The notes under the pieces: model-generated
Database searches by the model: none
Seen by the model: only the letters and a program-made list of their open reading frames with translations
Told to the model about the DNA's origin: nothing
Assembly: GCA_026702635.1 (NCBI GenBank)
Contig: JAPPBZ010000116.1
Coordinates: 1 to 8,718 of the forward strand
Direction of reading: 5' to 3'
Length of the DNA: 8,718 bases
Origin: Bacteroidota bacterium
Lineage (GTDB): Bacteria; Bacteroidota; Rhodothermia; Rhodothermales; Bin80
Translations under genes and position numbers: made by a program
Shown: positions 1 to 6,466 of the stretch, one piece after another
Layout: each line of letters starts with the position of its first letter
Numbering within the stretch: the stretch's first letter is position 1

Positions 1-2
1 CG

Positions 3-83
3 AGTGCGGAAGCCGTTTCGGGAGTCAATGTTTCTATCCAAGGGGTCCGAGCCGATGGTGCGGTCATGGTGCGCGGTAGATAA
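3..83 (+). CDS. 3' end of an unidentified upstream gene (partial)
   Basis: An open frame enters from the left edge and ends at a TAA at 81-83, giving 26 residues that finish in MVRGR. Its composition (alternating Val, Ala, Gly and Ser with charged residues) looks like real protein, perhaps beta-strand-rich. The other two frames of this stretch give Cys/Trp/Arg-rich, less protein-like translations. The fragment is too short to assign to a family. It lies on the same strand as the following phosphatidyltransferase gene and could be in the same transcription unit. Confidence 0.5.
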   Translation, partial: SAEAVSGVNVSIQGVRADGAVMVRGR

Positions 84-208
84 CTGAAACTGGACTTCGT
101 TACCCTTTGAAGTCCTATATGTTTCGAATTGGATTGCCGTTATGGTACCTTTTTAAGTGTGGTTTCGTACCACGCGGTCTCAACTGCACAATCTTGTCAT
201 CCTTCTCC

Positions 209-760
209 ATGCAGGGGCCCTACTGGACACCGGCCAACATACTCAGCATTTCTCGTGTCCCACTTTCTGGCGCGGCGGCGATGGTTATTCTTGTGGATGG
301 GCCCGTAACCTGGAGCTTGGTCTTGATCCTTGCAGCCGGGCTTACGGATTTGCTTGATGGCCAGGTTGCTCGCCGCACAAACACCGTATCCGAGTGGGGC
401 AAGATCCTAGATCCAGCCGCAGACAAGATCTCTGCCGCCCTGCTGGGGGTTGCACTCGTGTGGAAAAGCTTGCTGCCCTTTTGGGTTCTGGGAGCCATCA
501 TTCTGCGTGATTTGCTGATTGTAACAGGTGGTTTTTTTCTAACACGTCATCTCGGACATGTGCAAATGAGTAATCTTCCCGGCAAGATTGCAGCAACTGC
601 AATTGGAATCACGTTTATTCTTGCACTTTTGAAGGCAGATCAAATCGTTATGGATATAGCGATCTGGGCAACCATTGGGCTTCTTGGGCTCTCGCTTCTA
701 ATTTATGCGGTTCGGCTTTTACGCCTACGAAATCGCCCCAATGAATCACATGAGGTTTAG
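209..760 (+). CDS. pgsA: CDP-alcohol phosphatidyltransferase, PgsA-like
   Basis: This is an integral membrane enzyme that moves a phosphatidyl group from CDP-diacylglycerol to an alcohol. The likeliest substrate is glycerol-3-phosphate, giving phosphatidylglycerophosphate for phosphatidylglycerol and cardiolipin synthesis. From the ATG at 209 it has 183 residues. The complete family signature DG-x2-AR-x8-G-x3-D-x3-D is present (DGQVARR ... EWG ... DPAAD), about 45-68 residues in, and is followed by several hydrophobic helices. The ATG at 209 is preferred because it places WTPANILSISR at the N-terminus, as in PgsA proteins. The frame stays open upstream to an ATG at 119 (weak GAAG six bases before it) and a TTG at 107. 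The 3' end overlaps ftsY. Other alcohols (serine, inositol) cannot be excluded from sequence alone. Confidence 0.85.
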   Translation: MQGPYWTPANILSISRVPLSGAAAMVILVDGPVTWSLVLILAAGLTDLLDGQVARRTNTVSEWGKILDPAADKISAALLGVALVWKSLLPFWVLGAIILRDLLIVTGGFFLTRHLGHVQMSNLPGKIAATAIGITFILALLKADQIVMDIAIWATIGLLGLSLLIYAVRLLRLRNRPNESHEV

Positions 761-1703
761 TAAACGCTCACAGACTCAGGACCAAGATCGCCTGGAATCT
801 GGACTGAAAAAAACCCGGGATGGCCTCTTCGGAAAGATCGGCCGTATCATCAAAGGGAAACGTAAGATTGACGAATCCGTGCTGGATGGCATTGAGGAAG
901 CTCTGATCACCAGCGATGTGGGGGTCAATACCACCCTCGAAATTGTCAGCCGGATTGAAAAAAGAGCGGCGCGAGACCGATACACCTCATCCGATGAGTT
1001 GCGGACACTGATCAATCAGGAAATTGCCGAACTCCTTGAAAAAAATCTGCCCGCACACCCTACAGATTTTGATACTCCGCTCAAGAACCATCCCCATGTG
1101 ATCATGGTGGTCGGTGTCAACGGTGTGGGAAAAACTACAACCATAGGAAAGCTTGCATGGCGTTACACACAGGCAGGCCGAAGTGTGCTCATTGGTGCCG
1201 GGGATACCTTCCGGGCCGCAGCGATTGAGCAGCTTGAGATCTGGACCTATCGCGCACAGGCTGACATCATCAAGCAATCACACGGGGCGGATCCCGCAGC
1301 CGTCGCATTCGACACGGTCCAATCAGCAGTTCATCGCTCCGCAGACGTCGCTATTATTGACACTGCAGGTCGCCTGCATACCAAAACGGGGCTCATGGAT
1401 GAGCTTGCAAAAATAAAACGTGTCATGGGCCGCCAACTCGCTGGGGCGCCTCATGAAGTGCTTCTGGTACTGGATGCCACGATCGGACAGAACGCACTGC
1501 GGCAAGCCCAGGAATTTACACAGAGCGTGGATGTGACCGGCCTAGTTGTCACAAAGCTGGATGGCTCCGCCAAAGGGGGCATTATTATCGGCATCTCGAA
1601 TGAGTTCAAAGTGCCCGTCAAGTATATCGGAGTAGGAGAGGGACTGGAAGATCTGCAGATCTTTAATCGGGATCATTTCGTGAAAGCCTTGTCCATCGTA
1701 TGA
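741..1703 (+). CDS. ftsY: Signal recognition particle receptor FtsY
   Basis: This SRP-receptor GTPase docks ribosome-nascent-chain-SRP complexes at the inner membrane for co-translational insertion. From the ATG at 741 it has 320 residues. Residues 1-110 form a helical N domain, after a short basic start in place of the long acidic A domain of E. coli. The NG GTPase domain is complete: P-loop GVNGVGKTTTIGKLA (125-139), DTFRAAA (155-161), DTAGR (207-211), TKLDG (271-275) and the closing GVGE (297-300), followed by EDLQIFN. The paralogue Ffh is excluded by the FtsY-type GVNGVGKTTT loop and the absence of an M domain. The gene overlaps the previous gene by 20 bases, which suggests translational coupling. 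Starts at 705 and 750 are also in frame; 750 would remove three residues. No Shine-Dalgarno stands before any of them. Confidence 0.95.
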   Translation: MNHMRFSKRSQTQDQDRLESGLKKTRDGLFGKIGRIIKGKRKIDESVLDGIEEALITSDVGVNTTLEIVSRIEKRAARDRYTSSDELRTLINQEIAELLEKNLPAHPTDFDTPLKNHPHVIMVVGVNGVGKTTTIGKLAWRYTQAGRSVLIGAGDTFRAAAIEQLEIWTYRAQADIIKQSHGADPAAVAFDTVQSAVHRSADVAIIDTAGRLHTKTGLMDELAKIKRVMGRQLAGAPHEVLLVLDATIGQNALRQAQEFTQSVDVTGLVVTKLDGSAKGGIIIGISNEFKVPVKYIGVGEGLEDLQIFNRDHFVKALSIV

Positions 1704-1756
1704 CCCCCTCCGGCCTCAAGCGTCCCTGACTGATGAGCAAAGCAGAATAAACTGAT

Positions 1757-2674
1757 ATGCGAGTAGTCTTTATGGGGACTCCCGATTTTGCTGTACCCTC
1801 ACTGAGGGCACTGGTAGAGAATGGCTACCGACCTGTTGCTGTAGTTACCGGGCCGGATCGCCCGCGCGGACGAGGCCGCAAACTTCAACCAACCGCTGTC
1901 AAGCAAGCTGCACAGCGTTTTGGTATTGAGACCCTCATTCAACCGGAGTCCGTAAAAGATCCTGCGTTTGCAGCTCAGATCAATAACCTCAATTGTGATC
2001 TCCAGATCATCGTTGCATTCCGGATTCTGCCTCCTGAAGTATTCACATGTGCAAAGCTCGGAGCATTTAACCTTCACGCTTCCCTGTTGCCTAAATTTCG
2101 AGGAGCTGCTCCAATCAACAGAGCCCTGATGGCCGGAGTGACTGAAACCGGGGTAACGACTTTTTTTCTGAAGCCTGCGGTCGATACAGGGAATATTATC
2201 CTTCAGTGGTCAACCACTGTTCCGCCGGATGAGACCGCGGGAAGCCTGCATGATCGACTTGCAAAACTTGGGGCACGTGCCGTTCTGGAAACAACCATGC
2301 GAATCGCCACTGGACGTGCACAGGAGCATCCACAGGATAATTCACTCGCAACTGCCGCTCCGAAAATTTTTCGGGACGATTGCCGTATTCGTTGGACCGA
2401 ATCAGCAGATCAGGTCCACAACCACTGCCGCGGCCTCTCCCCCTACCCTGGCGCCTGGACTCCGTGGAAATCAGGTAACCTGAAGATCCTGGGAAGCCAT
2501 GTTACAGAGGGGACAGGGAGCCCGGGGACCGTAATCAGATCGGATGGCCGCATCGTGGTTGCCTGCGAGACTGGAGCAATTTCCATCACACACCTACAAG
2601 CTCCGGGGCAGCGGGTTCTTGCAGCGAAGGACTTCCTGAATGGGCATCCGATCGTGCCAGGATCACACCTGTAA
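1757..2674 (+). CDS. fmt: Methionyl-tRNA formyltransferase
   Basis: The enzyme transfers a formyl group from 10-formyltetrahydrofolate to Met-tRNA(fMet) for bacterial translation initiation, in the cytoplasm. The 305 residues match the usual family length of about 310. The N-terminus MRVVFMGTPDFAVPSL is the family hallmark. The catalytic triad appears as N105 and H107 (NLHASLLP) with D143 (VDTGNII). The loop FRGAAPINRA (115-124) follows the triad His, and the C-terminal OB-like domain begins near residue 205, containing RGLSPYPGAWT. It follows ftsY after a 53-base gap with no obvious terminator, so the two may be co-transcribed. No Shine-Dalgarno is evident before the ATG. The variant TTFFLKP-x2-DTG recalls Bacteroidota/Rhodothermota proteins (inference by eye). 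Confidence 0.96.
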   Translation: MRVVFMGTPDFAVPSLRALVENGYRPVAVVTGPDRPRGRGRKLQPTAVKQAAQRFGIETLIQPESVKDPAFAAQINNLNCDLQIIVAFRILPPEVFTCAKLGAFNLHASLLPKFRGAAPINRALMAGVTETGVTTFFLKPAVDTGNIILQWSTTVPPDETAGSLHDRLAKLGARAVLETTMRIATGRAQEHPQDNSLATAAPKIFRDDCRIRWTESADQVHNHCRGLSPYPGAWTPWKSGNLKILGSHVTEGTGSPGTVIRSDGRIVVACETGAISITHLQAPGQRVLAAKDFLNGHPIVPGSHL

Positions 2675-2676
2675 GG

Positions 2677-2693
2677 CCAGAAATAAAGTCTGG
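2677..2693 (+). terminator. Weak hairpin just after fmt
   Basis: CCAGA at 2677-2681 and TCTGG at 2689-2693 can form a five-pair stem around a seven-base loop, starting two bases after the fmt stop codon. There is no run of T after it, so it is at best a poor intrinsic terminator or an RNA 3'-end stabiliser. Confidence 0.2.
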
Positions 2694-2809
2694 ACTCTAG
2701 GAACTCCATAATCCGTAGGGTATAGTACGATCGTGGTTCTATATTTGATCGCAATGATCTGCCGGATCATACAGAACAGAATCTTTTCAATAGATTCCAA
2801 TAGCTGTTG

Positions 2810-2831
2810 CTACTCTCCCCCTAAAGAGTAG
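2810..2831 (+). terminator. Seven-pair hairpin, possible terminator without U-tract
   Basis: CTACTCT (2810-2816) and AGAGTAG (2825-2831) are perfect reverse complements around the eight-base loop CCCCCTAA. The stem sits about 135 bases after fmt and about 90 bases before the next promoter, a reasonable place to separate two transcription units. No poly-T follows it, so the role as terminator is inferred only from position. It could instead be an operator. Confidence 0.3.
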
Positions 2832-2911
2832 GTCAATTTGGGGTATCACAGGATCAGACCGAAAGCCTGAGTTGGCATAAAAACACTATTTTTGCACAGA
2901 ACTTCGGACTA

Positions 2912-2942
2912 AGAAATTCTTTGCTATAATGATAGAAATTTC
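2912..2942 (+). repeat. Paired AGAAATT direct repeats around the -10 box
   Basis: AGAAATT occurs at 2912-2918 and again at 2934-2940, start to start 22 bases apart, about two helical turns. The first copy is part of the near-palindrome AAGAA-A-TTCTT (2911-2921) and the second part of the palindrome GAAATTTC (2935-2942). Two same-face half-symmetric sites bracketing a -10 element are suggestive of repressor binding, but A/T-rich promoter DNA can produce this by chance. Confidence 0.25.
2922..2930 (+). promoter_or_regulatory. Extended -10 promoter for the Rieske gene
   Basis: The sequence TGCTATAAT is a perfect extended -10 element (TGn followed by consensus TATAAT at 2925-2930). Transcription would start near 2937, leaving a leader of about 35 bases before the Rieske start. 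There is no good -35 hexamer at the normal spacing, which fits the rule that a TGn extension can compensate. Two AGAAATT copies (2912-2918 and 2934-2940) flank the -10 box. Confidence 0.55.
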
Positions 2943-2970
2943 ATTGGGCAAATAATATGACATACAGATC

Positions 2971-3963
2971 ATGATTAATGGTATATCCCCATTTCCAGAG
3001 GGTTGGTATTTCGTAGCAAGTCACAAGCATCTATTAAAGGAAAAGCTGATCCGAAAAACCTGGATGGGCGAAGAAATTGTCGTTTGGTGTGATGATAAAG
3101 GTCGTGTGTGTGTGGCAGATGCATTTTGCCCACACCTGGGAGCAGATCTGGGGCCAGAATCTGGCGGCATGGTGCGTGACGGTTGTCTCGTATGCCCGTT
3201 TCATGGGTTTGAGTTTGAGGTCACCGGTAGATGTTCCGCCACACCGTATGCCCCGCCCCCCAAGACTGCACGGTTAAAGGTGTACGAGACGAGAGACATC
3301 AATGGAATTATCTTTGCCTGGTGGGGGCTTGATGGACGCCCTCCACAGTGGTACCTTCCGGAGAGTATCGAAAGTGAGGGCCGGTGGAGTGAACTGGCAT
3401 TTAAGACGATTCGGTTTCCAGGTCATCCTCAAGAAACCACGGAGAATTCGGTTGATTTAGCTCATCTGCGGTACGTGCACGGCTACGATAATGTCTATCG
3501 GTTTGAACCGCTTGCAGTAGATGGTGCTTACCTCAGGAGCAGCTTTGATTTCATTCGTGCTCAGAACGTAGCTGGGGTAAAGATTCATTTCGATGTGACC
3601 GCAAAAGCGCAAATCTATGGGTTTGGATACTCAAACGTGAAGATCCACGAGAAGTCCATTGATATGCACATCAATTTTTATGTGCTAGCAACTCCTGTAG
3701 ACGGGAAGCACATTGATTTAGTACTGGCCAGTCAGGTACAGCAGATGCGTAAACCAAAACGGGCAATTGTCGGTCTACGATTTCTACCTCAGAATATTCG
3801 AACCGGTCTCATGAATAGATTCATCCTGCTTATGCAAGAGAAGGATGTGAGGGATGATGTCTATATCTGGCGGAATAAGCGATATATTCCGCAGCCGCGG
3901 CTGTGTAAGTCGGACGGTGAAATTGGAAAATTCCGACGCTACTGCAAGCAATTTTATTCATAA
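2971..3963 (+). CDS. Rieske oxygenase, DAF-36/Neverland sterol 7-desaturase-like
   Basis: This is a Rieske [2Fe-2S] mononuclear iron oxygenase of 330 residues. The Rieske ligands are C53-P-H55 and C75-x2-H78 (CPHLGAD ... CPFHGF). The mononuclear iron site appears as D162-x2-H165-x4-H170 within ENSVDLAHLRYVHG; the third ligand is probably one of the aspartates before VYIW (292-300). The combination ENxxDxxHLxxxH and the ending FRRYCKQFY resemble the animal and ciliate enzymes that make 7-dehydrocholesterol. The bacterial relative KshA (3-ketosteroid 9-alpha-hydroxylase) is the main alternative. No N-terminal membrane helix is seen, unlike the animal enzymes. It needs an electron-donating reductase, which is not in the window. 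It has its own promoter and precedes the GPP34-P450 gene by 214 bases. The family is certain; the sterol substrate is inferred from homology and from the SMT nearby. Confidence 0.85.
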   Translation: MINGISPFPEGWYFVASHKHLLKEKLIRKTWMGEEIVVWCDDKGRVCVADAFCPHLGADLGPESGGMVRDGCLVCPFHGFEFEVTGRCSATPYAPPPKTARLKVYETRDINGIIFAWWGLDGRPPQWYLPESIESEGRWSELAFKTIRFPGHPQETTENSVDLAHLRYVHGYDNVYRFEPLAVDGAYLRSSFDFIRAQNVAGVKIHFDVTAKAQIYGFGYSNVKIHEKSIDMHINFYVLATPVDGKHIDLVLASQVQQMRKPKRAIVGLRFLPQNIRTGLMNRFILLMQEKDVRDDVYIWRNKRYIPQPRLCKSDGEIGKFRRYCKQFYS

Positions 3964-4003
3964 TCCCAAACTGCCTTACCTGACGAGGATTCCCGCGTAG
4001 GTG

Positions 4004-4021
4004 TGTATCCCACATGATACA
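4004..4021. repeat. 6-6-6 inverted repeat after the Rieske gene
   Basis: TGTATC (4004-4009) and GATACA (4016-4021) are perfect reverse complements separated by six bases. The element lies 40 bases after the Rieske stop and about 65 bases before the putative -35 of the next gene. It could be an operator or a weak transcript-end hairpin. Another perfect palindrome, ATACGTAT, lies at 4050-4057, closer to the promoter. Confidence 0.25.
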
Positions 4022-4086
4022 TGATTCCACGCCACGGTATTAGGTGTGAATACGTATATTGTTGTTATAGAGCCAAAGCATTTCCG

Positions 4087-4117
4087 TTGACCCAGAAGGA
4101 ACCAATTTGAGGATAAT
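4087..4117 (+). promoter_or_regulatory. Sigma70-like promoter for the GPP34-P450 gene
   Basis: TTGACC (4087-4092) and GATAAT (4112-4117) each match the -35 and -10 consensus at five of six positions. The spacer of 19 bases is two longer than ideal. Transcription would start near 4124, giving an untranslated leader of about 54 bases. It suggests that the fusion gene is transcribed independently of the Rieske gene. Confidence 0.45.
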
Positions 4118-4177
4118 GCTTACCTACAAATCCAGTATTTGAATAGTGTTTTCCTTAGTCTCCCTACAGAATAGATC

Positions 4178-6205
4178 ATGAGCGAAAACAACACCTCGTC
4201 TGAGATCAGTCTTGCCGAAGAATTGATTCTTCTGACATTGGATGAAAAGACTGGCTACTTGGAGATCGTGCCCGGTTGGGAGTTCTCGTGTGTTATGGCT
4301 GGGGCGATCATCGCCGATCTTGCACTTAAGGGGCGGATTGATACGGATCTGGAGTCGCTCTACCTGATTGATGCTGCTCCGACAGGAGACAAACTGCTTG
4401 ATGTTACAATCCAAGATATTGCCATGTCCGACAAAGTTCGCGATGCGCAATTTTGGATTGAGAAAAACGCAAATCGGGTTGATGACGTAGTCTCTACTTC
4501 GTTCGACCGCCTAGTGGACCGGGGAGTTCTCGTTCGCGAGTCTGGCGAATTTTTTGGCTTGGCTCGCTCGGTTTCACGATCGGGTCTCTATCCATATTTA
4601 GATTCGTCAAGACGTGAAGCGAAGGCAAGAATTCTGGATGTGATCTTACATGACACTCTTCCAGATCCTCGGGATGCGATTCTTATCGCATTGCTCCATG
4701 CGTGTGGCGGGTTCAAGATCCTGCTTGAAGAGGAAGACTACGAAGAGTCTCTAGAGAGAATCGAATTGGTATCCAAGCTAGATCTTCTGGGGCGAACGGT
4801 TGCTACAGCAGTGCAGAATAGTGCTGTCCAACCAAGGCGAAAAGCCCCGAAAACCAAACCTATTCCAAAAATTGGATTCCTTGAAATCTTTAAGCATCGA
4901 GACTTTCTCAGGGGATATATTCCGCGGGGGCTGTATCGGCTTCATTCTCAACATGGTTCGGTAATTAAACTACCGTATAAGATGCAGGGGTTTCCCACGT
5001 ACCTTATGACGGGAGCGGAAGCAAACCAGTGGATCAACAAAAACGGTCGATTTTATTTTCGCTCGAAGGAATATATCAAAGACTTTGAAAACGCATTTGG
5101 TTCTACAAGAACTCTGCCGGGCCTAGACGGTGCTGACCATTATAGGATGCGTAAGGGCTTGAAGGGGGTCTATTCTCGTTCTGCGATTGGATGCAGGCTG
5201 CCAGAAATGTACCATCACAGTAGGAGATCCATGAGCAAATGGAAGGAAGGAGATGAGTTGCCCGTCATGGATACACTGAGATCGTACATGAGTGATCAGG
5301 TCTCACATTTGGTCTACAATGTGGACTGTTCACATTTCTCAGACGAACTGCTGGACTTTCAGCATCGTGCTTTGATCGTGCACACCATGAATGCATTCCC
5401 CAAATTCATGATCAAAACGCGAAAAATGAAGCGCTATAGAAAGCGTGTGGCTGAATTTCAGGAGATGATCATTTCATCTCACACTCCTGGGCAGCGTAAA
5501 GGCCAACCAATGGATATTGCCGATGGGTATCTGGAGCTTCACAAGAATGATCCTCAGTTTGTGTCGGAAACAGATTTGACCTTCTCGTTTGTTGCAGGCA
5601 TGGTTGCAAGCATTTATCTGGGTTCGGGGATTTCCCTCGCACTCTACTGCATGATTCGAAACCCGGAAATCCACGATGCCATTTACCAGGAAGCGGAGAA
5701 GCTTTTTGGGAACGGACGAACTCCCGAAGATCAAGATTTCTGTCCCAGAAACACGGACATAACTCTACGTCTCATGATGGAGGCTACTCGCATGTATCCC
5801 GTGATTCCATGGCAGGTGAGAGCCGTTGTGAATCGGTGCGTTTTTGACGGATATGAAATACCCTCGAGGTCACGGATTCTGATCGGTCATACCGCAACTC
5901 ATTACAACAGTGATTTTTTCAAGGAACCCTACAAGTTCGATATAGACCGCTATTTACCCGAGCGATCGGAGCATACACAGCCTGGTGCCTACATGCCATA
6001 TGGTTTGGGTACACACACCTGCCTTGGACGTCGTTATACGGACCTTCAGATTGCCGTAAACCTCATGCTCATTGCCTACCACTTTAAACTGGAGATTCTA
6101 CCCAAAGAGGGGGAAATCAAAATCAATCCGCTTCCGAACTGTCATCCCCGAAAATACCTCAAGTTTCGTGTCGCCGAAATCAGGAACCCGATTCCCACCG
6201 CATGA
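4178..6205 (+). CDS. GPP34 (GOLPH3-like) domain fused to cytochrome P450
   Basis: This single uninterrupted frame of 675 residues joins two families. Residues about 10-205 are a GPP34 domain: LAEELILLTLDEKTGYL (12-28), AGAIIADLALKGRI (41-54), APTGDKLLD (67-75), VDRGVL and LHACG (173-177). In eukaryotes this fold (GOLPH3/Vps74) binds PI4P and cargo enzymes at the Golgi. A basic, proline-rich linker (218-231, PRRKAPKTKPIPK) leads into a P450 from about 233 to 668, with ExxR at E535-R538 and the heme loop PYGLGTHTCLG (607-617; ligand C615). The I-helix reads AGMVAS (473-478), so the usual Asp/Glu-Thr pair is missing. No signal peptide or membrane helix is evident, so the GPP34 part may dock the P450 on a membrane. 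The substrate is unknown; a sterol is inferred from the neighbouring SMT and Rieske genes. No ferredoxin or reductase is nearby. No Shine-Dalgarno precedes the ATG. Confidence 0.92.
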   Translation: MSENNTSSEISLAEELILLTLDEKTGYLEIVPGWEFSCVMAGAIIADLALKGRIDTDLESLYLIDAAPTGDKLLDVTIQDIAMSDKVRDAQFWIEKNANRVDDVVSTSFDRLVDRGVLVRESGEFFGLARSVSRSGLYPYLDSSRREAKARILDVILHDTLPDPRDAILIALLHACGGFKILLEEEDYEESLERIELVSKLDLLGRTVATAVQNSAVQPRRKAPKTKPIPKIGFLEIFKHRDFLRGYIPRGLYRLHSQHGSVIKLPYKMQGFPTYLMTGAEANQWINKNGRFYFRSKEYIKDFENAFGSTRTLPGLDGADHYRMRKGLKGVYSRSAIGCRLPEMYHHSRRSMSKWKEGDELPVMDTLRSYMSDQVSHLVYNVDCSHFSDELLDFQHRALIVHTMNAFPKFMIKTRKMKRYRKRVAEFQEMIISSHTPGQRKGQPMDIADGYLELHKNDPQFVSETDLTFSFVAGMVASIYLGSGISLALYCMIRNPEIHDAIYQEAEKLFGNGRTPEDQDFCPRNTDITLRLMMEATRMYPVIPWQVRAVVNRCVFDGYEIPSRSRILIGHTATHYNSDFFKEPYKFDIDRYLPERSEHTQPGAYMPYGLGTHTCLGRRYTDLQIAVNLMLIAYHFKLEILPKEGEIKINPLPNCHPRKYLKFRVAEIRNPIPTA

Positions 6206-6431
6206 GAGTGTGCTGGGAGAGTATTGGTAATCTGAGTAGCCAGGGTTTGCTCCATCCACGGAATGGTCTCCACTTACCTTACTACACCAAGAGGTATTTG
6301 AATTTTCCCTAAACTCATGGCTCACCTCATAATTTGGGTAGAAACCCCAAGTTCAAAGCATTTCCTCTGGGGACGAATGAGAACGGAAGGGATTAATCTC
6401 AGCGGGAATCTCGGCGAAGCGGGGTTCTCTA

Positions 6432-6463
6432 TTCTCCCCTCCAAAACCTGAGAGAGAGGAGAA
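6432..6463 (+). promoter_or_regulatory. Hairpin sequestering the SMT Shine-Dalgarno
   Basis: TTCTCCCCTC (6432-6441) can pair with GAGAGGAGAA (6454-6463), giving nine pairs with one C-A mismatch and a 12-base loop. The right arm contains the Shine-Dalgarno AGGAG (6457-6461). Folding would hide the ribosome-binding site of the methyltransferase, and opening it would allow translation. This arrangement is typical of translational switches (thermometers, protein- or ligand-responsive leaders), but the trigger is unknown and pyrimidine/purine-rich tracts can pair fortuitously. Confidence 0.35.
6457..6461 (+). promoter_or_regulatory. Strong Shine-Dalgarno of the SMT gene
   Basis: AGGAG, in the run GAGAGAGGAG, ends five bases before the ATG at 6467. 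It fixes the start of the methyltransferase. It is the only canonical ribosome-binding site among the main genes here; the others have weak or no such element. Confidence 0.75.
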
Positions 6464-6466
6464 ACC

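Larger units (their letters stand above)
2675..2970. other. Intergenic region between fmt and the Rieske gene
   Basis: These 296 bases hold no convincing gene on either strand. They contain the small hairpin after fmt, a five-pair inverted repeat GAATC/GATTC (2779-2783/2793-2797), a perfect seven-pair hairpin at 2810-2831, and a strong extended -10 promoter just before the Rieske gene. This is the boundary between the housekeeping block and the putative sterol-tailoring block. Confidence 0.6.
6206..6466. other. Intergenic region between the P450 fusion and SMT
   Basis: No gene is visible in these 261 bases. They contain a small TTGGG/CCCAA inverted repeat (6334-6338/6346-6350), the palindrome GATTAATC (6391-6398) and, at the 3' end, a hairpin covering the SMT ribosome-binding site. 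CATAAT at 6328-6333 resembles a -10 box, but no suitable -35 was found, so no promoter is claimed. Confidence 0.5.

Noticed and set aside
107..208. N-terminal extension of the phosphatidyltransferase from TTG 107 or ATG 119
   Set aside because: The extension has no PgsA-like features, while ATG 209 gives the usual short lead into WTPANILSISR. A start at 119 with a weak GAAG site remains possible.
220..501. Reverse-strand open frames inside the left genes (for example 220-501, 987-1277, 2443-2754)
   Set aside because: They lie antisense to genes with intact family motifs and have no recognisable protein features.
705..740. ftsY start at ATG 705
   Set aside because: It would add 12 residues that overlap the coding C-terminus of the previous gene by 56 bases; the added segment looks unlike an FtsY N-terminus.
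2971..3963. Rieske protein as an aromatic-ring dioxygenase alpha subunit
   Set aside because: No beta subunit is beside it, and the ENxxDxxH context and C-terminus fit the sterol/steroid branch better. KshA could not be fully excluded.
4760..4880. Possible assembly error or frameshift joining separate GPP34 and P450 genes
   Set aside because: The frame is continuous, has no internal stop or start cluster, and the junction is a normal-looking basic Pro/Lys linker, so a true fusion is the simpler reading.
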